DNA of 64,000 bases from assembly GCA_030522415.1 (NCBI GenBank), contig CM060107.1, forward strand, positions 23,137,071 to 23,201,070, given 5' to 3'. A model generated the notes under the pieces. It saw only the letters and a program-made list of their open reading frames with translations, searched no databases and was not told where the DNA came from. The DNA is from Channallabes apus (lineage: Eukaryota; Chordata; Actinopteri; Siluriformes; Clariidae). This document shows positions 23,950-33,206 of this stretch, piece by piece (position 1 is the stretch's first letter; each line of letters begins with the position of its first letter). The position numbers were made by a program, and so were the translations under genes.

Positions 23950-24260
23950 TACGAGCTTAGGTTAAACTATTAAATATTGAACTATTTATCTTCTCATAAC
24001 TTAGCACAACTATTCCTTATGTTGTCGGTTTTCTGGAGTGTTCCGTGATGCTTTCATTGTTCCCTCCCCGCACGCTACAAACACTATGCATTGTGCACAG
24101 ATTGGTTATAATAAGTGAGCGAGATCACTACCGACCAATCATATGACAGAAACCGATTAGATGAGCCAATAGTAATGTAGAAGGCGGGATTTCCTGACTA
24201 CGGGTAGGAAATTGTTGCTTCCTGGCTTTCCTCCGCGGGTGCACGTTGATGACGTTGCGC
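23950..24260 (-). promoter_or_regulatory. unc45a: unc45a promoter and probable first non-coding exon
   Basis: Upstream (minus strand) of the first coding exon. Minus-strand CCAAT boxes appear as ATTGG at 24101-24105; further plus-strand CCAAT motifs lie near 24136 and 24167. A GC box GGCGGG is at 24183-24188 and a CRE-like TGACGT at 24250-24255. A heat-shock-element-like array TTCTGGAGTGTTC lies at 24031-24043, close to the expected transcription start. No TATA box stands out. The ATG at 23570 directly follows an acceptor, so a 5' UTR exon must lie here, but I cannot fix its donor. Confidence 0.5.
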
Positions 24261-24432
24261 TTCAGACCCGCCCGCTTTTTCCTGGATAATATTACCATAA
24301 AAGGTGGAGGATGCAGAGACTCTGCACTGTACTGTTACACTGGTTTTGTGCAGCAACCACAATCGTGTCTCGAGTACACAGTAAATGCTGGTGAAAGTCT
24401 AAGATTTATGAGTAGTCCTGTTGGAATGGAAC

Positions 24433-24909
24433 TACAATACTGTGCAAAGGTCTTTGGCACATGCAAAGAAGTGGTGTAGAGGGAGGATGCCTTTAAAGAA
24501 ATAAAAGTAAACAGTAATTAATGAAACAAAGTCAGAATGTCGTGTTACACAGCCTTGACTCTTTGGCCTTATATACGGTTAGCAGTTTTATAAGGAAATT
24601 AGCTACTACATTTTACTGAACATGTTACAGAATCACCCACAGTTCTTCTGAGGAATTTTCTGTTGTACCTGCGTCTTTCTTGCATGCAAAATAAAAATCA
24701 GAAATTTAGTTTTTACGTTTAAAAATGGTCACTTATGTAATATGCTGCTTTCTTTTCTGGCATACAAATATTTTTCTGTAACTTTTCATTTTATGATGTT
24801 TAAAAGTCAGAAATGTTTTTCATTGACTCAATAATTAAATAAAAAAAAGATCTATAGTAAAGTTTATACTAAAAAAACAGCTTGCCTAAGAGTTTTGCAC
24901 AGTACTGTA
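24433..24909. mobile_element. Mariner-like MITE (TACTGTGCAAAGGTCTT termini)
   Basis: Left end TACAATACTGTGCAAAGGTC at 24433 and right end whose complement reads TACAGTACTGTGCAAAACTC at 24909; TA at both outer ends. About 477 bp, no transposase. It sits just upstream of the unc45a promoter. Confidence 0.7.
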
Positions 24910-24919
24910 AAAATCTCAC

Positions 24920-25435
24920 CATCATTATCATGATCATCATCTTCTATACCGCTTATCGTGTATACAGGGTTGTGGTGGCCTGGAAGCTTTAGGAATGAGG
25001 AGGAGTACACCCTGGACAGGGTGCCAGTCCATTGCAGGGCACACACGCACACATTTACATTTAGGCATTTACATTTACGCATTTGGCAGATGCTCTAATG
25101 CAGAGCGACTTACAAAAGGTGCTTTGAAGTTCCCGACATTGGATAGATACTTACACCGTGTTAATAACTAAAGTGCCATCAGTCAAACACAATTGGGTAG
25201 GGGATTATTCTATTTTATCATTATTATTATAGATTTTTTAATAAACACACACCCTAAGGACAATTTAGGAATGCCTATTAGCCTAATCTGCATGTCATTG
25301 GACTATGGGAGGAAAGCCAGGGTACCCGAAGCAAACCCACCAAACATGGGGAGAACATACAGACTCCACGCATGCAGAGCCAAGGCGAGAACCCTCAACC
25401 CTGGAGGTGTGAGGCCACTTTGCTAACTGCTATGC
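24920..25435 (+). repeat. Dispersed fish repeat, copy 2, with a second repeat inserted
   Basis: Same family as 22995-23290: a block near 24950-25050 (GGACAGGGTGCCAGTCCATT) and one at 25270-25435 (GGACTATGGGAGGAAAGCCA). Between them, at about 25050-25170, lies a separate common fish repeat with ACATTTACGCATTTGGCAGA and GAGCGACTTACAAAAGG, which looks inserted into the first. Confidence 0.65.
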
Positions 25436-26377
25436 CACTGTAACACGCCCTGCACTATAAAAGTGTTAGTTTTAGAGAACAGTTGTTAATGTACTGTAAA
25501 CATACTACAAAATAATAAGCCCATAAAATGTTTAATAAAATGGTTACATTTTACAGATATTTACATAGTTATTACAACAAAAAATTTTTTTTAATAATGA
25601 CTGAATATAATGACTTAAAGATTTTTGTCAGTTTTAATTAATCAGCAATATTGGTTTTCTATAACTGCATGGCTGAACTATTACCGCAAGGCAAATCACA
25701 AGTGTATTTATGTACTTGTTCCAATGTGTTACTGTTTCTATAGTAAGAGCTTACACAAGTACTTGTAAATGAAAAATGTGTAAAGGCATTTATTAATTTT
25801 ATTATTTTAAGGAGTAGCCTGTGTCAGTGCTTTGTAACAGTTAAAGGTAAAGCTAGACCATTCATTCTTCTTGTCTGACACAGGGTCACTATTGATCAAT
25901 ATATAAGTCCTCTTGCAATGTATCATCTTTCATTTTGGAGACAGGTCTAAAGGATCATGAGTCCCATTTCTAAGCTGTTAAGTGTTGTGCATGATCGACC
26001 ATGGACTAGGTTGCTTGATTGTGTCCCTGGGCTGCTGCTATCTCACCCCTGAGCTGAACAAGTCCAGATGAATGAAAAAAAAATTGCTTGTGCTAATCAA
26101 TAGAAACAATATTCCCAGTGTATTATTGTGACCCAGTTGCAACACAGAACACAGGTCTCTAAGACAGTCATTATTAATTTCTTCCTACTTAGGTACAAAA
26201 ACATGGTATGTCCCCAAATGATCGAATGAGAGTATACTTAATGGCTCTAGATTATTTCTCCACACAGCATATTGAGCTAGTTTTTCTCATGAACTCTATC
26301 TGTAGCACCAGAGAGATATGTCTAAGATGTTTAACTTTGTTTGACCTATTTTAGGTGATATATTCTGAGCATACACT
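25436..26377. other. Intergenic, no gene seen
   Basis: AT-rich intergenic DNA between the divergent unc45a and man2a2 promoters. No ORF, RNA gene or repeat boundary is recognisable. A short degraded patch near 25860-26060 faintly recalls the dispersed repeat family. Confidence 0.6.
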
Positions 26378-26620
26378 GTTGTTGTTGTTGTTGGTCTTTC
26401 GGCTGCTCCCGGCAAGGGGTCGCCACAGCGGAATATCCAGTCCGCACTACAACTTGGCACAGGTTTTACGCCGGATGCCCTTCCTGACGCAACCCTCACA
26501 TTTTATCTGGGCTTGGGACCGGCACTGTATCCAGTGGCTGGGGTGTGGGTACTGGCTGGAATCGAACCCGGGCCTTCTGCATGGCAGGCGAATCACCTAC
26601 CACTGAGCCACCAGTGCCCT
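26378..26620 (-). mobile_element. tRNA-Gly-headed SINE built from RTE LINE ends
   Basis: On the minus strand the 5' head (26620 downward) carries pol III box A (TGGCTCAGTGG) and box B (GGTTCGATTCC) in a tRNA-Gly-like setting (CGCCTGCCATGCAGAAGGCC). The body matches the 5' region of the RTE copies in this window (plus strand CGGATGCCCTTCCTGAC followed by CAACCCTC). The 3' tail matches their 3' end (plus strand GTCTTTCGGCTG and AGGGGTCGCCACAGCG) and ends in a (CAA)n run, seen as GTT at 26378-26392. It is presumably mobilised by the RTE machinery. Confidence 0.8.
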
Positions 26621-27349
26621 AATATTTCATGAGTAAAATAAATAAATAAAAGATATAATAAAAAATATATGTATTGTGAATTAATTTTAAACACAAGATC
26701 CATCGTTTCTTTTGTTCTATCCATCCATCCATCCATCCAAAGGTAAAGAGCTCACCTGGTACAGGAGCTGAAGTGGTGTAGTAACAATAGTCATAATAAT
26801 CTGTGTTGTCTATAAAAATGCTTTTACTTTCACTATTAAACATAGCTATAGTTTTTACTGGTAATTATTTTTACCATGCAACTTCAATAAGTGTTTAAGT
26901 GAGCTCCATTTATTTATTTATTTATTTCTCCAATTACATTTCTTACACTAAGCTGATTTGTTCAGCACACTCCTCTTTTCTTGATCATGGGTTCTTAACC
27001 CATTTCCAGTAATTCGCTTTCTTAAAGCAGCCCAATAATTTGAATGCTGAAATGAAACTTTTTTTTTTTGTTGGTCAGGCGGAGTATATTCCAGAAGAAT
27101 TTAGCAACTTCAGAGTAGTCCTTAATTAAATGGACTAATATGGCTCGACAGATACCTGCAGGCCAAATTTTCTTTTCAACAATGCTGAACTATTGTTACA
27201 TTAGGCAACATTGTGGCTTAGTGTTGCCATCACTTCATTTAACGTTATCTCCACTATTTAGTCTCGCACTTCCTTCTTTGTGTTTCCCCTTTCTCCTTTG
27301 AAGAAATTCTGTTTGGTCTGTCGTCAGTGTTTGTTTGGCTGGTTTAACA
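26621..27349. other. Intergenic, no gene seen
   Basis: Holds only a short (CCAT)n tract at about 26722-26739, a (TTTA)n patch near 26910-26928 and AT-rich sequence. Confidence 0.6.
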
Positions 27350-27530
27350 GGCATTCCTCACCAAATGTAACAGTAGAGTTTGTCATCATCATCATTTTTC
27401 ATTTAAAATGTGTCATAGGCATCCCCCCCATTAAATTTAACAGTAGGCTGTGTCATCATCACCTTTTATGTCATACTGTGAGCGTGTCACAGGCGTTCCT
27501 TGCCAAATGCAACAGTTGCAGTGTTGATGG
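27350..27530. repeat. Three imperfect tandem units of about 70 bp
   Basis: Units begin near 27350, 27419 and 27492 with GGCATTCCTCACCAAATGTA, GGCATCCCCCCCATTAAATT and GGCGTTCCTTGCCAAATGCA, each followed by AACAGT. The first two continue with TGTCATCATCA. Spacing is 69 and 73 bp. No ORF is conserved across units. Confidence 0.6.
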
Positions 27531-27734
27531 AGAACACTTCTTTACACTAAACGAGCATAAAGTCACAGTCTCCAAATGTGTTGTAAAATCTTTCCATATG
27601 CATCATTGTTTATCTTTGTGATGACTGTAATTTTCAAAGAATGATTTTAAAAAAAAGGAAGTGCTCTAAAATCAATACATTGCCAGTCACATGGTCGCTA
27701 AGGGTCTGCAACAAGTTTAAATGAAAATCATCAT

Positions 27735-28065
27735 CTTCACTGTCCTGCCAAACCCAGGGACTACTGCATGGGAGCAGATCCTGTATTCAGGGTCAGCGGC
27801 GGGGCCTGGAGCCTATCCCAGGAGACTTAGTGCATGAGGTGGGGTACACCCTGGACGGGGTGCCAATCCATCTCATGTCACACACATATACACATACTCA
27901 CATGCTCATTCACACACTATGGGAAATTTGGGAAAGCCAATTAGCCTAACCTGCATATCCTTGGACTATGGGAGGAAACTGGAGTACCTGGAGGAAACCC
28001 ACCAAGCACGCGGAGAACATGCAAGGGGGAAATGCACAGCGACAGTGCTATCCACTGAGCAGTGT
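27735..28065 (+). repeat. Dispersed fish repeat, copy 3
   Basis: Fuller copy of the family at 22995: GGAGCCTATCCCAGGAGACT, GGACGGGGTGCCAATCCATC, GCCAATTAGCCTAACCTGCA and GGACTATGGGAGGAAACTGG. A weaker copy may lie at 28300-28490 and an inverted fragment at 28545-28670. Confidence 0.7.
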
Positions 28066-28670
28066 TACCTTTAGTAATATAAATGAATTGAACTATAAAT
28101 TATTGGATGTCAGAATAGTAATAATAATGATTTTATAATTCAAGTTCATTTTATTTTATACAGAAATGCTTTGATTTCAAAAGTCTAAAACTGTCAAGAT
28201 AGCTACAGTAGCTAGTGTATTTATACATTTGATCATTTATGAATTTTATTATTAGTACACTCTTTATGCTTGTCAGGGTCATCTTGGATCAAAACTTATC
28301 CAGTTTAGGGGCAATTCATAAAAGCCATTCCAACTAGTGGCAGTGTTTGTCTGGAGAAAACTGGGAGGATACCAATGTCAACGTGGGGAGAATCAAATCC
28401 CCCCATCCAGGCAATAAATTGAGAATCAACTTAGGGACTCTTGAGCTATAAGGTGGCAAAACCACCCACTGAGTCAATGTGCCATTTTACATTTAATTTT
28501 TAATGCAAACTTTGGTCATTTTCCTAGTTTTAATGCATATGAGTTTGCATATTCTCCTTGTGCTTGGTAGGTTTCCTCTGTGTACTCCGGATTCCTCTGG
28601 ATGAATTGGCACCCCATCCATGGTGAACCCCTACTTGTGCCCTGAGTCCCTTAATGTATAGAGAATGAGT

Positions 28671-29944
28671 GAGCGTTTTTTATTTCAAAATGTAGATCCA
28701 GTCACCTTAGTGTTATAGTTAATTAAACCAAAATGATGAAAACATGATCAATGACGTGTCCAAATCATCAGTGACGAGAACATACTGTGTACCAGGGCAG
28801 AAACTGGACTTGTGACAGAAGTACAGTATACTGTACTGTAGAAGGTAAAGGATTAATCATCTACCTTCTAAATGCTAATGTAACCATTGATTATGACTTG
28901 ACCTCTGGTCATTTTGTCGTTAAGATGGGTTTTGCTTTTAAGCCAATGTAACTACTTTCAACTGTTTAAAAATTCTAGTGCTTTTTTTTTTTTTTTAACC
29001 AGACAAATTTTGCCTATGGCGCCTGCAAACGCCCTAGCACAATCCTGAGATATGTTTTCCATAAGAAAATAAAAACACATTGTTTGAGGGTGTACTAAAT
29101 GGAAATTGGTGTTTATATGCGTTTAATTTGTTTGAATAAAATTTTATGTAGGTGTGAAGGAGTGGGTGCAGGGTGTTTTGCATTGGAAATACTGGCATCC
29201 ATATCAAGATTCATGAAATAGTATGTGTTAAGCTTAATTAAATTATTTTGTTGTTGTACAGTATTTGTTCACATCTTATTTAACTGTTATTTATCAGAAG
29301 TAGTGAATAGGCTAGTGGCTTTTTGAGTTTAAATGTGCAAAGGCCCAAATACAGTAACTCCACAGTGTGGTCCTTTCTTCTCCCATCCAGACCATACACT
29401 GTGTATTAATAGAATGGGTGCCTGTCTATTTTATTCACATTTCACTTTAAATATGACTTTATTTAATTTTGTACAATATACAAAAAACAATATCTAAGTT
29501 TTTTTTTTTATATGCCAACATATTCGACAGATGTCCTTAATCAGAGGACTAGGGATCATCATAATGTTTGAGGAAGAAACATGCAGTGCACATGCACAAA
29601 CAGCAGTAACCGATTCTTCCAAAAAGGGGAAGTGATACCAAACACTTTTTAACCAAAGTAGAGTTCACACACGACAGCACTTTGAAAGATGCCGTTCACA
29701 GAATGCACTTCACATAATTTGCATGAATTAATCCTCAGTAATATCTAAGATAAAATTTAAGATTAATATTAAATTATTTGTCACATGTTTCTTTTCCTTG
29801 CATATATCCCAGTTAGGAAGCTATGGTCAGAACACAAGCTTAGCCATGATACAGCACCCCTGGAGCAGACACTGTTAAGCGCCTTGCTCAAGGGCTCAAC
29901 AGTGGCAACTTGGCAGGGGTTGAAAATCTAAAGGGTCACAATCT
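28671..29944. other. Intergenic, no gene seen
   Basis: No coding, RNA or repeat feature I can support, apart from short homopolymer T runs at 28983-28996 and 29500-29510. Confidence 0.6.
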
Positions 29945-30165
29945 CTGATGAGCTTAAAATATATTAATTCCATGAGACAGGGTTCCAATGTATGGCACAG
30001 CAAACAATCACACAGAATGATAGTTAACCTAGTCTGTATGTCTTTGACCTGTAGAGAAAACTGCAGTACCCATCAAGCACAGGAAAAACATGCACACTCC
30101 ATCCACACAGACCCTGAGGTGGGAATCGAACCTGGAGGTGTGCTAACCACCTTGCCTTCTATTAA
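29945..30165 (+). repeat. Dispersed fish repeat, copy 4 (degraded)
   Basis: Retains the end of the family consensus (GACCCTGAGGTGGGAATCGA at about 30111) and weaker upstream blocks, then an A-rich tract at 30163-30178. Confidence 0.5.
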
Positions 30166-30439
30166 AAAAAAAAAAAAAGTAAGATTTAAATCCATTAGTG
30201 TTAAAAAAAAATATCATGACCTACTTAATTACATTGCTAAATATCAGTTATAAATAAAACTCTTTGTTGTACCTTTTTAAATTGTTATAATAAAAGTTGT
30301 TTTTGCCCGAATACTTCCACTTTTATTTGAGTTTTAACCCAGAATCTATGCGTTACTTATGTTCTCTATATGTGCTGCACTACAGATAAGTTCACTACAT
30401 ATGGAATGACACGAGAATGATGATCCGGTTCGAGTCTGG

Positions 30440-30688
30440 TTCTATCCAATCCCATCCCGCCTCGTCATCCCATAATGCCTTTCGTAAACAGACGCTTGGA
30501 AGCGCTCGCGCATGCGCAGTACCAAACGCCACAGAACGAAGAGATTACCGTTGAGGGCTTGCTTTTACTCCGATTTACACAGACTGTTAAACACCTGATT
30601 CGGGTGGTCATTGGGATTTGTGGCGGTTTCGGTGTGGGGAAGACGTGCGGCCACGACGAACATAATGGTTCGTCGCTGCTAGCAGCAG
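30440..30688 (+). promoter_or_regulatory. man2a2: man2a2 promoter and first non-coding exon
   Basis: CpG-rich patch in otherwise AT-rich DNA. A perfect NRF1-type site GCGCATGCGCA lies at 30508-30518 and no TATA box is seen, as expected for a housekeeping-type promoter. The sequence ends in AGCAGCAG|GTAAGG, a strong splice donor at 30689-30690, so I infer a non-coding exon 1 ending at 30688 and spliced to the acceptor at 32031-32032. The transcription start is not fixed. Confidence 0.55.
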
Positions 30689-31554
30689 GTAAGGTTAGCT
30701 GTGCGGGGTTACAGAGCGCTGGAGCGGTGTGAGATAGGAAGGAAGTGAGTGCCGTTGAAGCTGTGTTCATTAGCCAGCTAGCAGGCGGCGGTGTGCTGGA
30801 GTCACCTACTGTAGGCACCTACTCCTGACTGCATGCCTGGTCTACCCGACTGACACTCGCTCCATACACGGCTCGTGTGTGCTGAGAGGATACCGGACAG
30901 TCAGCGGTAGTGTGTGTGTGTGAGGGACATTCTGAAGTAAAGATGGTGTTTTTCGTCACAGCAGGGTTTCGGTAGAGATGTGTGTTATTTTAACTTTGAC
31001 CTCAGTGTTCTAGTCAAAGCTCGTCACTTGGTTACACCGCGGAGACAAACAAACAAACTGAACAAAGTGAGACAATTCCGCAGTTTTATTACCGTTACAT
31101 TCAAGATAAAATAGGTAATATTATAAATTACGTTATATGTTCCGTATGAAGGTAAGAAATGGTTATACTATTAGTTACAGACTTTTTAAAAACTCCAACC
31201 CTGAACTGCCTTGATTAATATTTCATTAATAGAGAATGTCAGACAAACAAATGTATAAACAGTTCGTTTGGAAAAATTATAATGTATATTATCTGAATAT
31301 AATATTAATATGATTATTTTTATTCTATACATCAATATACATATGAAAATATTTATGTACATTTTTCTTTTCTGTGTGTGTACATTTTTTTTGGTTGACT
31401 CTGTACATGTTTATTCTGCAGATAAGTGAGTCAGTTCGTATGTACGCATGTACACAACACTGAAACGGGTGTGAGATCCGGCTTAAACATACAATCTTTC
31501 TCCAGTCTTGCGTGTTTTTCCACTTTTCTGGTTTTCATTCTTCAGCTGCCTGGA

Positions 31555-31700
31555 TTGGCAGCTCCTAAATTGCCCCTTAGGTGAGGGTATGTGTGCATGG
31601 TGACTTGAAGCAGATTGGCGTCTCATACAGTGGACGTTTCGCTGTGGTGCACCCGGTGTTTCTGGGATAAGTCTCCAGATTCAGTGCAACACTGACTAGG
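31555..31700 (-). repeat. Dispersed fish repeat, inverted fragment
   Basis: Reverse-complement blocks of the family at 22995 (AATTGCCCCTTAGG, TGGGATAAGTCTCCAG), diverged. It lies in man2a2 intron 1, just left of the (TA)n run at 31780-31818. Confidence 0.4.
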
Positions 31701-31774
31701 GGAGTGCGGTTATGCAAGCGGAATTAACGAACAAGTTTTGAGAGTTGGAGTGGTATAAGAACAACAACGGCAGT

Positions 31775-31779
<5 letters not shown>

Positions 31780-31818
<39 letters not shown>
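31780..31818. repeat. (AT)n microsatellite
   Basis: About 19 uninterrupted AT units in man2a2 intron 1. Confidence 0.95.
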
Positions 31819-31821
<3 letters not shown>

Positions 31822-32032
31822 CTCAGCTTTTTGTTAATTTGAGAAACAAATGAGTTTGTCATAGGTAAAAGAGTAAAATAAACAGTATGCTTGTCTGACC
31901 CACGCTTGAACCACATTTTGCAAAATACTATTGCCTAATTATGTTCCTCAATCTCTTTAGATAACTACATAATGTATTCGACAGGAAAGCAAAAGGAAGC
32001 TCACTTGACCCATGCAGCTTTTGTTTTCACAG

Positions 32033-33206
32033 GTGCTTCCTCTGCTGTGAAGGTTCCTGATGTCGGAGCTGGAGCATGACAGTGTAGCGTCATGGAGGAA
32101 AGAACTCTGGATTAATGTGCCCAAAGAGACTGACTGAAATCAGGCTGACAGCAGTTTAGATTTTTAATTATAGATGCTTTAAAACCTGACCTCTACTGCA
32201 TCTTCAGTTTTGTGTAGCTGGCTGGAGAGATATTTTTGATGCGAGACAGAAGCTTGTTTAGCTTTTAGCCAAGCCAGTTTGTACGTTGGAATAATCTCAG
32301 TTCCCTCCTGGGGATGGCTAAGTGAGTGGCCAAGTCTGAGCCAAGAAGATTAAGATCATATTAGATTTATAAATGAAGGAAAGAGGAACACCTGTTTGAC
32401 TGAGCTGCCAAATCCGGACCACTTTGCTTTCATTGATTTCGACGTCTCTTTTGTGCATAAGACAGTGTCTGTTTCTTTCGCGCTCTCTTCCACTGTGCGT
32501 GAAAAGAGTCAGTCATTGCTTATCATCGTCTTTGGTGTAGGGGTGCATTTAGCATTTATTTCCTCATTCTGTGGAAGCATGACGAGATTCATCACAGTCA
32601 ACATTACCCTTCAGCTGGGTTAAATAAAGAGGGAAAATTAAAGAAAGAGGGAACGTGAGGAGCCAAGTCCCCTCCACCACACACTGAATGTCATCTGAAC
32701 TGCTTTGTGGAAACCTCCATTCACTGTGATTACTTTGTCTCCAGAGCCACTGAGGGATAGGCAATCTCAAGAGTATGAAGGATTGATCTTAGACCTTTGA
32801 GTCAAAAGGATTGCACAAGCATACGTGTATGTACACACACTGTGCAGCAACACTAGACTCCCTGTTTGGGCTGCCACTGTTTGGGCCTTATTCCCCCCCC
32901 CCCCCCCCTGCCCAGTTCCTGTGGATTTGAATGATCGAAGACGAGGGCTTGGCAGTGGTTAATTTTTTTTATTTGACTTAACTCTTGGTCATTTTTGCTG
33001 ACCACCATCCTGACCCATGCTCTTGAAACTGGAGCTCTATGGATACACGCAGGGTAGACATAAAATCTTGCTGACAAAGCCTGACCTTCCGTGGAACGCA
33101 CGTTAAAGGATTTCCGATTCCTACCTCTCCATCCAAGTTGTGCATCGGTAAAAATTGTATCTTCTCGCCCGCCCTTGCTGCAGCACTGCTTGGCTAAAAG
33201 GACAGG
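32033..33206 (+). other. man2a2: man2a2 long 5' leader with upstream ORFs
   Basis: A pyrimidine tract and CAG acceptor at 32030-32032 open an apparently uninterrupted exon that runs into the coding start at 33207. The 1.17 kb leader contains several ATGs upstream of the true start. The first (32060-32137) is a 25-codon ORF starting MSELEHDSVASWRKELW. Another reaches from 32396 to 32623. A run of 16 C lies at 32893-32908. The man2a2 ATG has A at -3. An extra intron inside the leader cannot be excluded. Confidence 0.5.

Noticed and set aside
26541..26615. Possible tRNA-Gly gene
   Set aside because: Boxes A and B are present, but the acceptor stem does not pair and the sequence runs into an RTE-derived body, so it is a SINE head rather than a tRNA gene.
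27270..27540. CRISPR-like array
   Set aside because: Only three diverged units with 69-73 bp spacing in a vertebrate genome; not a CRISPR array.
24300..30440. hddc3 gene between unc45a and man2a2
   Set aside because: I looked for HD-domain exons on both strands, since HDDC3 lies here in mammals, and saw only repeats and AT-rich DNA.
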